64,000 nucleotides of DNA from DASVFB01 sp963815965 (GCA_963815965.1 CAWFIT010000001.1:620001-684000); one strand, 5' to 3'. Shown: positions 8,534 through 17,194, counted from the stretch's first letter. The notes: generated from the sequence alone by a model not told the origin. Numbers and translations are program-made.

Positions 8534-9627
8534 CAGCCCTTCGGGCTGCCGATCACGCCCTTCACGAGCCAGTTCATCGCGTAAAGGTCCTTCACCGTCA
8601 GCTTCTTGCCCTTCGGGACCCGAAGCTTGCCCTTCTGGTCATACAGCGGGCCGGCGAATTCGTAGAACGTGTGGTTCTTCAACGCCTTCAGCTTCGCCGC
8701 GATCGCCTTCTTCGTCTTCGCGGTCACGCCCGGGCCGTAAGGAGCGAGCCCGGTGAAGCCGTCGTTGATGCTGCCGTAGTAGAAGCCCGACTTCCACGTG
8801 CCGTTCATCGCCGCCTTCACGCGCCGTAGGTAGTACGGCCCCCAGTGGTAGATCGACGCCGTGAGCCACGACTGCGGCGCGAACGTATGCGCGTCCGAGT
8901 CGTAGCCGACCCACGGAATGTGCTGCGACTCCGCGTACTGCCCCGTCGCAGGAGAGTCGACGTTCTGCCCGAGGACGTCCGCACCGGCACCGTGGAGGCT
9001 CTCCGCCGCACGCTTCTCCTTCGATACGTCGAGCCACGCGTTCGTCCAAATCAGCTTCACCTTCGCACCCGGATGCATCGCCTGGGCGCCGAGCGCGAAC
9101 GCGTTCGCGTGCCGGATCACCTCGGGGATCGGGAACGGAACGACGTAGCCGAGCACACCCTTCTTCGTCGCCGCGCCTGCCGCCATGCCCGAGAGGTAGA
9201 TCGTGTCCTCGGCCGCTCCGAAATACTCCGACAGGTTCTTCGACTGGTCCGTGCCGGTGGCCTGCTCGAAGAGCAGATCCGGATACTTCGCGGCGAGCTT
9301 CTTGTCGAAGAAGCCGAATGACGTGCCGAAGATCAGCTTGTAGCCCTGCTGCACGAGGCTCGCAACCGTCTGCTGCAGCTGCGGGCCGTTGGCGATGTTC
9401 TCCTTATAGGTCGTCTGGACCTTGCTCCCGAGCGCGTTCTGGACGTACAGCCGTCCCTGGTCGTGCGCCTGCGACCAGCCGTGATCGTTGTGCGGCCCGA
9501 CGTAGATCCACGCGACCTTGTAGGAAGCGCTCTTCGCGGCCGACCCGTTGCCGATGCCCACCGCCAGCACGACCGCAGCCGCGGCAAGCGCAACCAGGAC
9601 CCCGACGGCCCCGAGTTTCTTCTGCAT
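8533..9627 (-). CDS. BMP-family substrate-binding protein
   Basis: Extracytoplasmic binding protein of the purine/nucleoside ABC importer, 364 residues, first gene of the operon. It has an N-terminal hydrophobic signal (residues 4-25), then the BMP domain (YKVAWIYVGPHNDHGWSQAHDQG..., ...SEYFGAAEDTIYLSGMAAG...). The YVGPHNDHGW pattern is typical of this family. The signal has no lipobox cysteine, whereas BMP proteins of Gram-positives are normally lipoproteins. An AGGAG sits 6 bases before the ATG. Expression probably comes from the 71-bp divergent region upstream. Confidence 0.93.
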   Translation of the reverse strand: MQKKLGAVGVLVALAAAAVVLAVGIGNGSAAKSASYKVAWIYVGPHNDHGWSQAHDQGRLYVQNALGSKVQTTYKENIANGPQLQQTVASLVQQGYKLIFGTSFGFFDKKLAAKYPDLLFEQATGTDQSKNLSEYFGAAEDTIYLSGMAAGAATKKGVLGYVVPFPIPEVIRHANAFALGAQAMHPGAKVKLIWTNAWLDVSKEKRAAESLHGAGADVLGQNVDSPATGQYAESQHIPWVGYDSDAHTFAPQSWLTASIYHWGPYYLRRVKAAMNGTWKSGFYYGSINDGFTGLAPYGPGVTAKTKKAIAAKLKALKNHTFYEFAGPLYDQKGKLRVPKGKKLTVKDLYAMNWLVKGVIGSPKG

Positions 9628-9698
9628 GATGCTCCTCTCGACCCGAAATGGACTTCGGAGCGAATATAAGACACCCCGTGGTCGGGAGCTAGGGGTTC
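9628..9698. promoter_or_regulatory. Divergent promoter region, BMP operon / M20 hydrolase
   Basis: This 71-bp gap separates the divergent binding-protein and M20 genes. On the - strand there is an AGGAG ribosome site and a TATATT box (9663-9668, read on the - strand) about 35 bases before the ATG. On the + strand only a TAGGGG-like element directly precedes the GTG. No purine-riboswitch-like structure fits in this space. Confidence 0.4.
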
Positions 9699-10670
9699 GT
9701 GCAAATCATCGAGCGCATCGAGCGGATTGCGTCGATCGGCGACAGGATCGGCTACTCGCCGGCCGAGGACGCGGCGCACGAGCTCGCGGCCGGCTGGATG
9801 GCCGAGGCGGGGCTCGAGGTCTCGCGCGACGAGACCGGGAACCTGATCGGGCGCCGCGGAGACGCGCGTGTGTGGACGGGCTCGCACCTCGACTCCGTTC
9901 CGAACGGCGGCAGGTACGACGGCGTGCTCGGTGTGCTTGGCGGGATCGAGGCTGCGGAGCGGCTGCCGGAGGCCGAGCTTGCGGTCGTGGCGTTTCGCGC
10001 CGAGGAGAACGGGCCGATGGGGAGCCGGGCCTTGACGGAGTTGCCGGAGGCGTTCGTCGAGGTGCACATCGAGCAGGGGCCGGTGCTGGAGCGCGCCGGC
10101 GAGCCTCTTGGCGTGGTGACGGCGATCGCCGGACAGGCGCGCGGTGCCGTCGTCTTCGAGGGTCGCGCCGACCACGCCGGGACAACGCCGATGGACGTGC
10201 GGGAAGACGCGCTCCTGGATGCAGCTCACTTCGTCCTCCACGTCCGGGACTGCGCGCGTGACGGCGCGGTGGCCACGGTCGGCGTGGTCGAGGTCGAGCC
10301 GAACGCGATGAATGTCGTTCCCGGCCGCGTGACGGTGGCGGTCGACGCGCGAGCGCCGAGCGCCGAGCAGCTGGCAGCGCTCGTCGCTGCGATCGGCTTC
10401 GAGCCGACGTGGATGCTCGAGCCGGTCGCGATGAGCGGCGCGCCATTCGAGACGCTGAGCGCCCTGCTCCCTGACGCGCCGAGGCTCGTCTCCGGCGCCG
10501 GCCACGACGCGATGGTGCTCGCGGCCGCGGGAGTGCCGACGGGAATGCTGTTCGTGCGCAGCCTGAACGGCGGCGCCAGTCATTCGCCGGAGGAGCTCAC
10601 GTCGGACGAGGACGTCGCGCTCGCCGTCGACGCGCTGACGCGCGCGCTCGACCTCCTCAGCGCTCGGTGA
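9699..10670 (+). CDS. Compact M20-family amidohydrolase (allantoate/ureidoglycolate or N-carbamoyl type)
   Basis: Metal-dependent amidohydrolase, 323 residues from GTG. The metal and substrate ligands of allantoate amidohydrolase/carbamoylase enzymes are visible: GSHLDSVPNGGRYDG, FRAEENG, EVHIEQGPVLE, ADHAGTTPMD, GAGHDAMV and the final SHSPEE. It is about 80-90 residues shorter than the usual 410: the insert between the EE motif and HIEQG is nearly absent, and the N-terminus and the segment before GAGHD are also short. The setting between a purine importer and the urate/5-hydroxyisourate genes favours allantoate or a related ureide as substrate (inference). It overlaps the convergent DUF3830 gene by 14 bases. 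Confidence 0.8.
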   Translation: MQIIERIERIASIGDRIGYSPAEDAAHELAAGWMAEAGLEVSRDETGNLIGRRGDARVWTGSHLDSVPNGGRYDGVLGVLGGIEAAERLPEAELAVVAFRAEENGPMGSRALTELPEAFVEVHIEQGPVLERAGEPLGVVTAIAGQARGAVVFEGRADHAGTTPMDVREDALLDAAHFVLHVRDCARDGAVATVGVVEVEPNAMNVVPGRVTVAVDARAPSAEQLAALVAAIGFEPTWMLEPVAMSGAPFETLSALLPDAPRLVSGAGHDAMVLAAAGVPTGMLFVRSLNGGASHSPEELTSDEDVALAVDALTRALDLLSAR

Positions 10671-11064
10671 AGACGATCTCCTGCGCGCCCTCCCAGAGCA
10701 TGCGCCGGCCGAGCTCGCGCAGCTGCTCGTGGCCCTCGACGATCGTCGCGAAATGGTTGCCAGCAAGCGCTCCCGCCTTGCTCGCGAACGCGACGTAGCC
10801 GTAGGCGAGCAGCAGCTCGGCCTCGCTGACGCCGCCGGGGAAGATGATCAGCTCCCCGGGGCTCGGGTAGCGCGTCGCGTTCTCGGGGCCGAGCCCGAGG
10901 TCAAGGTCGCCCCACGGGATCCAGCCGCCCTCTCCGCTCCAGCGGACGTGGATGATGCGCGACTCGAGCGGCAGCAGCGTGCGGAACGCCGCAACCGTCT
11001 GCGGCGCGGCCTCTTCTTCGAGACGCGCGACGAACTCGAGCCCTCCTGCGGTGATGTGCAGCAT
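10657..11064 (-). CDS. DUF3830 (cyclophilin-like) protein
   Basis: Protein of 135 residues starting at an ATG that overlaps the puuD stop (ATGA). The sequence IHVRWSGEGGWIPWGDL and the tail LLAYGYVAFASKAGALAGNHFA match DUF3830, a family with a predicted cyclophilin-like barrel and no established biochemical activity. It is the last gene of the deaminase-uraH-uraD-puuD operon. Cotranslation with the urate hydroxylase suggests a role in purine ring degradation, for example assisting an intermediate step, but this is inference. Confidence 0.8.
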   Translation of the reverse strand: MLHITAGGLEFVARLEEEAAPQTVAAFRTLLPLESRIIHVRWSGEGGWIPWGDLDLGLGPENATRYPSPGELIIFPGGVSEAELLLAYGYVAFASKAGALAGNHFATIVEGHEQLRELGRRMLWEGAQEIVFTER

Positions 11065-12254
11065 CAGGGGATGTTCGCACCCTGACCGATCCACGCGCCG
11101 AGTGCATCGCGCTCGGCCTGCGTCATGTGCGTCACGTTCCCGAGCGGCATCGCCTTCAGGACGACGGCTTGCTGCTCGATCGCCGACGCTTGCGCAGCGA
11201 TCTGCTCGGGCGTGTCGAACGCGATTCCCTTCGGCGGCGCCGAGAACCCGGGCTGGGTCGGGTGCATCGAGTGACAGACTGCGCAGCGCTGGTCGATGAT
11301 GCCGCGAACTTGCGTGAACGGCACCTGCGGCCCGGCCGACGACGTCTCCGGCGGCCTGAGCCAGACGGCAATTCCCGCGAGCGCGATCGCGGCCGCGACG
11401 GGGATCGCCCAGACGTTCCGGCCCTGGTGGCGCAGGTTGAAGAAATGACGGATCGCCGCGCCGATCACCATCAGGCACACGAGGACGATCCAGCTGTCCT
11501 CGTGGGTGTAGGTGAACGCGAAGTGGTTCGAGAGCATCGCGAACAACACCGGCAGCGTCAGGTAGTTGTTGTGCACGGACCGCTGCTTGCCACGAGCCCC
11601 GGCGGCGGGGTCCGGCTCGCGGCCCGCCTGCTTCGCGCGGATCAGCTCCCAATGCGCGGGGATGATCACGAAGAAGACATTCGCGACCATGATCGTGCCG
11701 AGCATCGCGCCGACCTGCAGATATGCGGCGCGGGGCGCAAGCAGATGCGACACGCCGTACGCGGTGACGGCGACGAGCACAACGCCGATCGCGGCGAGCG
11801 CTCTTTCACTCCGCTTGCCGACCGTCCGGCAGAGCCCGTCGTAGACGAGCCATCCCACGGCGAGCAGCGCGATGCTCGCGCCGATCGCGACCGCAGGCGA
11901 GATGTCGGCCACGCTCGTGTCGATCAGGTACGTGCGCGGCTGCAGGTAGTACAGCGACACGAACAGCGCGAACCCCGAAAGCCACGTCGTGTACGCCTCC
12001 CACTTGTACCAGTGCAGCGGCTCCGGGATCGTCGGCGGCGTGACGCGGAACTTCTCGATGCGATAGAAGCCGCCGCCGTGGATCTCCCACGACTCGCCCG
12101 TCAGGTCGTCTCGCTCTTTGGCTGGGCGGAGATGGTTGTCGAGCGCGACGAAGTAGAAGGACGTGCCGATCCAGACGATCGCCGCGATGACGTGCAGGAA
12201 ACGGAACGCGAGATCGAGCCAGTCGATCAGGTAGGGATCTACCGCCGCGACCAT
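11064..12254 (-). CDS. puuD: Urate hydroxylase PuuD with C-terminal cytochrome c
   Basis: Membrane urate hydroxylase producing 5-hydroxyisourate and passing electrons to the respiratory chain. 396 residues. The N-terminal urate-oxidase-N membrane domain (DLAFRFLHVIAAIVWIGTSFYF, WEIHGGGFYRIEKF, EPLHWYKWEAYTTWLSGF) has about eight helices. It is followed by a c-type cytochrome domain with one CAVCH haem site (about residue 330) and a distal methionine candidate in KAMPLGNVTHM. This arrangement is known for PuuD. It replaces soluble uricase, and no uricase is seen here. It starts at ATG 12254, overlapping the uraD end by 16 bases. Confidence 0.95.
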   Translation of the reverse strand: MVAAVDPYLIDWLDLAFRFLHVIAAIVWIGTSFYFVALDNHLRPAKERDDLTGESWEIHGGGFYRIEKFRVTPPTIPEPLHWYKWEAYTTWLSGFALFVSLYYLQPRTYLIDTSVADISPAVAIGASIALLAVGWLVYDGLCRTVGKRSERALAAIGVVLVAVTAYGVSHLLAPRAAYLQVGAMLGTIMVANVFFVIIPAHWELIRAKQAGREPDPAAGARGKQRSVHNNYLTLPVLFAMLSNHFAFTYTHEDSWIVLVCLMVIGAAIRHFFNLRHQGRNVWAIPVAAAIALAGIAVWLRPPETSSAGPQVPFTQVRGIIDQRCAVCHSMHPTQPGFSAPPKGIAFDTPEQIAAQASAIEQQAVVLKAMPLGNVTHMTQAERDALGAWIGQGANIP

Positions 12255-12655
12255 CGGTCCTTCGCGATCGCGACGAGCTCACCGAGCGCCGTATCCATCT
12301 CCTCGTCGCGCGTTCGCTCGAGTCGCTCGCGCAGCACCGGCACGAGCTCGCTTCGCGGGCGCCGGTTGACGAAGACGATGAACCGGAAGCCGAACTTCTC
12401 TTCGTACGCGCGGTTCAACGCGTCGAGCTCGGCGAGCACCGCGGGATCGTCGCCGTGCTGCTCCGGGGAGCGTTCGCCGATGCGCGGATGCGTCTCGAGC
12501 GCCTGGAGCTTCTGCTCAGGCGTCAAAGAGCGCGCGACCTCGTCAGCGTGGTCGAGTGGATCTTCGAGCTGGGCCAGATGCTCGACGAACGGAGTGCGGC
12601 CGCTGAACAGCTCCGCAAGCTCGTCGATGCTCAGCTGCCGCGGTAGGTCGCGCAC
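12239..12655 (-). CDS. uraD: OHCU decarboxylase
   Basis: 2-oxo-4-hydroxy-4-carboxy-5-ureidoimidazoline decarboxylase, which yields S-allantoin. About 138 residues from GTG 12655 (VRDLPRQLSIDELAELFSG). The start is not certain because the frame is open upstream and the gene begins inside uraH; a CTG seven codons later is possible. The catalytic histidine region is ETHPRIGERS, and FGFRFIVFVNRR is the conserved substrate loop. It overlaps uraH by 25 bases and puuD by 16, and follows urate oxidation in the pathway. Confidence 0.92.
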   Translation of the reverse strand: MRDLPRQLSIDELAELFSGRTPFVEHLAQLEDPLDHADEVARSLTPEQKLQALETHPRIGERSPEQHGDDPAVLAELDALNRAYEEKFGFRFIVFVNRRPRSELVPVLRERLERTRDEEMDTALGELVAIAKDRWSRR

Positions 12656-12912
12656 CCGAACGGGGAGACGAGCAGCGGGACGTGGTAATCGGCGCCGTCC
12701 AGGTCGAGCTCGAGCTCGACGCGGCGGAAGAACGGCGACGGCGGATGGAAGACGAGCCGGTAGACGCCTGGGTCGACGTCGGCGAGGTCGCGGATCCGCC
12801 CGTCGGCGTCGGTCCGGCGCGACGCAACGAGCTCCGTTCCTTTGAACAGCTCGACGAGCACGTCGGCCGCGGGGCCTCCGCGCGCAGTGTCGAGGACGTG
12901 CGTCGAGATCAT
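12631..12912 (-). CDS. uraH: 5-Hydroxyisourate hydrolase (transthyretin-like)
   Basis: Hydrolyses 5-hydroxyisourate, the PuuD product, to OHCU. 93 residues, complete: it begins MISTHVLDTARGGPAADV (HVLD motif with active-site histidine) and ends in the family hallmark YRGS. The internal PFFRRVELELDL and YHVPLLVSPFGCATYRGS segments carry the other active-site histidine and arginine. ATG overlaps the stop of the preceding deaminase (ATGA). Confidence 0.96.
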   Translation of the reverse strand: MISTHVLDTARGGPAADVLVELFKGTELVASRRTDADGRIRDLADVDPGVYRLVFHPPSPFFRRVELELDLDGADYHVPLLVSPFGCATYRGS

Positions 12913-14234
12913 TGAGCGAATCTTCCCGCCTGGACCCGATGGTGCCGGGCGATCTCCTCCTCGTCGGCACGCACGAGGCGACCGTCCCGGACGACCTCCT
13001 CGCCGCCGACGTAGAGCCGGTCGACCCGGTGCGGGGCGGAAAGGACAAGCCCCGAGACCAGGTCCCGGGACCCTGCCATTTCCAGCGTGTCAGTTCGCCA
13101 CACCGCGACGTCTGCCCGCTTGCCCGGCTCGAGCGAGCCGAGATCGTCCCTTCCGAGAACGGCAGCGCCGCCTTTCGTACCGAGCCGCAGAGCGTCGCGC
13201 GCCGTCATCGCCGCGGGGCCGCCGCGGGCGCGCGCGACGAGCAGCGCCTGCTTGACCTCGAAGAGCAGGTCGCCGCGCTCGTTCGACGCTGAGCCGTCCA
13301 CGCCGAGCCCCACTTCGACGCCCGCGTCGGCGAACTCGCGCACGCGCGCGATGCCGGCGCCGAGGCGCATGTTCGAGGTCGGGCAGTGCGCGACGCCGAC
13401 GCCGCCGCGGCCGAAGATCTCGATGTCCTCGTCGTTCAGGTGGACGCAGTGCGCGCACCACACGTCGGAATCGATCCACCCGAGGTCGCGCAGGTACTCG
13501 ACCGGTCGGCAGCCGTAGAGCTCGCGGCAGTACTCGTCCTCCTCGACCGTCTCCGCGAGGTGCGTGTGCAGCTTGACGCCGAGCCGCCGCGCGAGCTCCG
13601 CCGACTCGCGCATCAGCCGCTCCGTCACCGAGAAGGGAGAGCACGGTGCGACCGCGATCTGGACGAGGCCGTCGTCGTCCTGCAGCCCGGCGAGGCGCTC
13701 GGTCTCGGCGAGCACGTCGTCGATCTCCTCGACGAGGGTGTCGGGAGGCAGGCCGCCGTCGGACTCGCCGAGGTCCATCGACCCCCGCGACGCGACGATT
13801 CGCACGCCGAGCTCGCGTGCCGCTCGAACCTCGGCCTCGATCAGCCCGCTCGTTCCGTGCGGGAACACGTAGTGGTGGTCGAAGACAGTCGAGCAACCCG
13901 ACAGCGCAAGCTCGGCGAGCCCGGTGCGCGCCGCCGTGTACACCGACTCCTCGTCGATGCCGGCCCAGACCGGATAGAGCTCACGCAACCACGTGAAGAG
14001 GTCGGCCTGCTGCGCCCGCGCGCGCGTGAGCGTCTGGTACAGGTGGTGGTGCGTGTTCACGAGCCCCGGCGTGACGACGGCGCCGCCGAGGTCGACGCGC
14101 TCCACCGCGTCCGGCGGGATGCCGCCGCCGACGGCCTCGATACGGCCGTTCGCGATCAGCACCCAGCCGTCGTCATGCTCCGACCCCTCGTCGTCCATCG
14201 CAGCGACGTGCGCGTTGTGTAGCAGGAGGGTCAC
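12909..14234 (-). CDS. 8-Oxoguanine deaminase-like amidohydrolase
   Basis: Amidohydrolase of the guanine/8-oxoguanine/atrazine-chlorohydrolase group, 441 residues. Metal ligands: NTHHHLYQTLTRA (HxH, about residue 60), a histidine in VKLHTHLAETVEEDEY, the HCVHL segment and the aspartate in GLGVDGSASNE. TVFDHHYVFP resembles 8-oxoguanine deaminase more than classical guanine deaminase. It would convert guanine-type purines to xanthine/urate-level compounds for the urate branch. Coupled by ATGA to both neighbours. Isoguanine, guanine or 8-oxoguanine specificity is not decided by sequence reading alone. Confidence 0.85.
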   Translation of the reverse strand: MTLLLHNAHVAAMDDEGSEHDDGWVLIANGRIEAVGGGIPPDAVERVDLGGAVVTPGLVNTHHHLYQTLTRARAQQADLFTWLRELYPVWAGIDEESVYTAARTGLAELALSGCSTVFDHHYVFPHGTSGLIEAEVRAARELGVRIVASRGSMDLGESDGGLPPDTLVEEIDDVLAETERLAGLQDDDGLVQIAVAPCSPFSVTERLMRESAELARRLGVKLHTHLAETVEEDEYCRELYGCRPVEYLRDLGWIDSDVWCAHCVHLNDEDIEIFGRGGVGVAHCPTSNMRLGAGIARVREFADAGVEVGLGVDGSASNERGDLLFEVKQALLVARARGGPAAMTARDALRLGTKGGAAVLGRDDLGSLEPGKRADVAVWRTDTLEMAGSRDLVSGLVLSAPHRVDRLYVGGEEVVRDGRLVRADEEEIARHHRVQAGRFAQ

Positions 14235-15919
14235 TCGGCGCGCAGCGGCACGATCGCGAACCGCTCGACGTCGACGAGGCCACGGTCAGTGATCTTCAGC
14301 GCGGGGATCACCGAGAGCGCGAGGAACGCGAGCAGCTGGAACGGCGCCTCGATCTCGCAGCCGAGCCCGCGCGCCGCGGCCACGAGCGCCTCGCTCGCCG
14401 CGACGACGGTCGCGAGCGGCGCGTCGGACAGGATTCCCGCCACGGGTAGCGGCAGCTCGGCGAGCAGCTCGCCGCCGTCGACGACGACGATGCCGCCGCC
14501 GATGTTCGCCAGCCGGCGCACGGCGAACGCCATCGACGTGTCGTCCATCCCGACGACGACGAGGTTGTGCGCGTCGTGTGAGAGCGTCGAGCCGATGGCG
14601 CCGCGGCGGAGACCGAAACCGCGCACGAAGCCGAGGCCGCTGCGGCCCGTGCCGAGGTGCCGCTCGATCACCGCGATCTTCGCGAGGTCGCGCTCCGGAT
14701 CGGCGACCGCCTCGCCGCCGCGGTGCTTGGGCACGTCGACGAGCGACTCCGTGATGATCTGCCCAGGCACGAGGCCGATCACGCGTGCCGCGCCGCCTGA
14801 CCACGCGATCCGGAACACCTCAGGGCCGAGCGCGCCGATCCGCACCGTGTGCCGGACCCAGTCGGGCACGGTCGCGCGCGGTATCTCTTCCACAGACCGG
14901 CCGCGCTTCAGCACGAGCTCCGGCACGAACCGCTCGACGTCACCGAGCAGGACGAGGTCGGCCTGACGCCCGGGAGCGATCGCGCCGAGATGCTCGAGCC
15001 CGTGGTAGTGCGCCGGGTTGTGCGAAGCCATGACCAGCGCGTCCTCGGGCGAGATGCCGAAGTCGACGGCGTCGCGCACCATCGCGTTGATGTGCCCGTC
15101 CTCGGCGATGTGCTCCGGCTCGCGATCGTCGGTGCAGAACGCGATGCGATGCGGTCCGTATTCCGCGGCGAGCGGTAGGAGCGTGCGCAGGTTGCGCGCG
15201 GCGGACGCCTCGCGCACGAGCAGCCACATGCCGGCGCGCAGGCGCTCGCGTCCCTCGTCGAGCGTCGACGCCTCGTGATCGGAGCGAATGCCCGCGGCGG
15301 CGTAAGCCTGCAGGGCGCGTCCGCGGACGCCGGGCGCGTGACCGTCGACATGCGTGGCGAGCGCGAGTTTCGCGAGCTCCCCCGCGTCCCCGGAGACCAC
15401 GCCCGGGAAGTTCATCATCTCGGCGACTCCGAGCACACGCCGGCGGCGGAGCAGCGCCTCGAGGTCTCCCTCCGTCAGCGCACGCCGCGGCGACTCGTAC
15501 TCCGACGCCGGAACGGACGACGAAGCCATGAAGTAGACGTCGAGCGGGATGTCGGCCGACGCGTCGAGCAGCCAGTGCACGCCGTCCGTGCCGAGGACGT
15601 TGGCGATCTCGTGTGGGTCGGCGACAACTGCGGTGGTCCCGAGCGGCAACACGAGACGCGCGAACTCGTCTGGGAGCAGCTTCGAGGACTCGAGGTGCAT
15701 GTGCGCGTCGACGAAGCCGGGGACGACGTACCGCCCGGTCGCGTCCACTACCTCGGCGCCGTCGTACACGCCGAGGCCGGCAATCCACCCGTCCGCGATC
15801 GCGACGTCGACATCGAGCCATTCGCGCGTGAAGACCGAGAGCACGCGCCCGCCCCGCACGACGACATCCGCAGGCTCGTCACCGCGAGCAACCGCGAGCC
15901 GTCGAGCGAGGTCGGCCAC
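14231..15919 (-). CDS. ade: Adenine deaminase
   Basis: Converts adenine to hypoxanthine and ammonia. 562 residues, usual length for the amidohydrolase-type (Ade/YerA) enzyme. Motifs: GFVDAHMHLESSKL (HxH), DPHEIANVLG, the ADLVLLGD barrel-closing strand, and the C-terminal adenine-deaminase domain with LSHDAHNLVVVGMDD and GGIVVVDGG. The GTG start at 15919 is preceded by TAAGGT then exactly 6 bases, so the mRNA is probably leaderless. First gene of the - strand purine operon; divergent from the molybdenum hydroxylase. Confidence 0.95.
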   Translation of the reverse strand: MADLARRLAVARGDEPADVVVRGGRVLSVFTREWLDVDVAIADGWIAGLGVYDGAEVVDATGRYVVPGFVDAHMHLESSKLLPDEFARLVLPLGTTAVVADPHEIANVLGTDGVHWLLDASADIPLDVYFMASSSVPASEYESPRRALTEGDLEALLRRRRVLGVAEMMNFPGVVSGDAGELAKLALATHVDGHAPGVRGRALQAYAAAGIRSDHEASTLDEGRERLRAGMWLLVREASAARNLRTLLPLAAEYGPHRIAFCTDDREPEHIAEDGHINAMVRDAVDFGISPEDALVMASHNPAHYHGLEHLGAIAPGRQADLVLLGDVERFVPELVLKRGRSVEEIPRATVPDWVRHTVRIGALGPEVFRIAWSGGAARVIGLVPGQIITESLVDVPKHRGGEAVADPERDLAKIAVIERHLGTGRSGLGFVRGFGLRRGAIGSTLSHDAHNLVVVGMDDTSMAFAVRRLANIGGGIVVVDGGELLAELPLPVAGILSDAPLATVVAASEALVAAARGLGCEIEAPFQLLAFLALSVIPALKITDRGLVDVERFAIVPLRAE

Positions 15920-15950
15920 GATGCGACCTTACGGGATTACGCTTCACCCG
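15920..15950. promoter_or_regulatory. Overlapping divergent leaderless promoters (ade / xanthine dehydrogenase)
   Basis: The two starts are only 31 bp apart. On the - strand TAAGGT (15926-15931) ends 6 bases before the ade GTG. On the + strand TACGCT (15938-15943) ends 7 bases before the ATG of the FAD subunit. Both match the TANNNT -10 element at the spacing that puts the transcription start on the start codon. Their polymerase footprints must overlap, so the two operons probably exclude or balance each other. Confidence 0.6.
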
Positions 15951-16742
15951 ATGGACGTCCTGAGCCCGCGCTCACTGGAGGAGGCGCTGCAGCTGAAGGC
16001 GCAGCGCCCCGAGGCGCGCCCGATCGAGGGCGGCACCGACATGATGGTCGAGCTCAACTTCGACCGCACGCGGCCGGACGCTCTCCTGAACCTCAACGAG
16101 GTCGCGGAGCTGAAGGGCTGGAGGCGCGAGAACGGCACATTGAGTCTCGGCGCCGCGCTCACCTACACGGACGCGATGGGCGAACTCGCCACGGCATTGC
16201 CCGCGCTCGCCGAGGCCTCGCGCACCGTCGGCTCGCCGCAGATTCGGAACCGCGGCACGATCGGCGGCAACCTGGGCACGGCCTCGCCCGCAGGCGACGC
16301 GCTGCCGCCGTTGCTCGTCGAGCGCGCCGACGTGGAGCTCGCGAGCGTCCGCGGCACGCGGCGGCTGCCGCTGACCGACTTCCTCGTCGGTCCGAAGCGA
16401 AACGCCCTGGCCGAGGACGAGCTGATCGTCGCGGTGCACATCGAGCCGAGCGGCGCGGCTCAGACCTTCATGAAGATCGGCCCACGCAACGCGATGGTGA
16501 TCGCCGTGTGCTCGCTCGCGCTGGCGGTCGACCGCGAGCGCGAGGAGTTGCGCGCCTCGTTCGGCTCGGCGGGTCCGGTCGCGGGGCTTGTCGTCGCGCC
16601 GCTCTCGGAGGTGGACGGCTTCCCAGAGCAGGTCGCAGCCGCCGCGAGCCCGATCGACGACGTCCGCGGCACGGCCGCGTACCGTCGGCACGCGCTGCGC
16701 GTGCTTACGCGGCGCGCGCTTCAGCGGTGCCTCGTCGCATGA
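15951..16742 (+). CDS. Xanthine dehydrogenase-type hydroxylase, FAD subunit
   Basis: FAD-binding medium subunit (CoxM/XdhB type), 263 residues. It starts MDVLSPRSLEEALQL. The FAD motifs are RPIEGGTDMMVE and the conserved GSPQIRNRGTIGGNLGTASPAGD, with CO-dehydrogenase-flavoprotein C-terminal residues RAFxxIGPRN-like (FMKIGPRNAMVIAV). It passes electrons from the iron-sulphur subunit to NAD or another acceptor. First gene of a four-gene operon, overlapping the next by ATGA. The purine setting supports hypoxanthine/xanthine oxidation. Confidence 0.92.
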   Translation: MDVLSPRSLEEALQLKAQRPEARPIEGGTDMMVELNFDRTRPDALLNLNEVAELKGWRRENGTLSLGAALTYTDAMGELATALPALAEASRTVGSPQIRNRGTIGGNLGTASPAGDALPPLLVERADVELASVRGTRRLPLTDFLVGPKRNALAEDELIVAVHIEPSGAAQTFMKIGPRNAMVIAVCSLALAVDREREELRASFGSAGPVAGLVVAPLSEVDGFPEQVAAAASPIDDVRGTAAYRRHALRVLTRRALQRCLVA

Positions 16743-17194
16743 GAGTCACCGTCACAGTCAACGGGGAGCGTCACGAAGCAGAGGTGTGGGAGGGCGAGAG
16801 CCTCCTCTTCGCGCTGCGCGAGCGGCTTGGCTTCCCTGGCTCGAAGAACGCGTGCGAGCAGGGCGAGTGCGGATCCTGCTCCGTGCTGCTCGACGGCGAG
16901 CTCGTGTGTGCGTGCCTCGTGCTCGCGGCTCAGGCGGACGGCCACGACGTCGTCACGGTCGAAGGGCTCGGCGCCGGAGACGACCTGCACCCTGTGCAGC
17001 AGGCGTTCGTCGACGCGGGCGCAGTCCAGTGCGGCTTTTGCACGCCCGGGCTAGTTGTCGCCACAGCGGCGCTGCTCCAGCGGACGCCGAATCCGAGCGA
17101 GGACGAGATCCGCGAGGCGCTGTCGGGGAACCTCTGCCGCTGTACGGGCTACATGAAGATCTTCGACGCCGTGCGGACGGCGGCGGCGCGATGA
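16739..17194 (+). CDS. Xanthine dehydrogenase-type hydroxylase, 2Fe-2S subunit
   Basis: Small iron-sulphur subunit, 151 residues. The N-terminal plant-ferredoxin cluster is in NACEQGECGSCSVLLDGELVCAC (cysteines around residues 41-64). The C-terminal helical cluster domain has QCGFCTPGL and the LCRCTGY motif. Complete and of usual length. It starts at an ATG in the stop of the FAD gene and ends in the ATG of the molybdenum subunit (ATGA). Confidence 0.95.
   Translation: MRVTVTVNGERHEAEVWEGESLLFALRERLGFPGSKNACEQGECGSCSVLLDGELVCACLVLAAQADGHDVVTVEGLGAGDDLHPVQQAFVDAGAVQCGFCTPGLVVATAALLQRTPNPSEDEIREALSGNLCRCTGYMKIFDAVRTAAAR

Noticed and set aside
4980..9629. Many + strand frames opposite the ABC transporter operon
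   Set aside because: Composition typical of antisense GC-rich shadows (Arg/Asp/His rich) and no recognisable domain; the - strand frames have clear families.
9628..9698. Possible purine riboswitch before the BMP gene
   Set aside because: Only 71 bp are available, and no three-stem purine aptamer with its conserved loops could be seen; an SD and a -10 explain the region.
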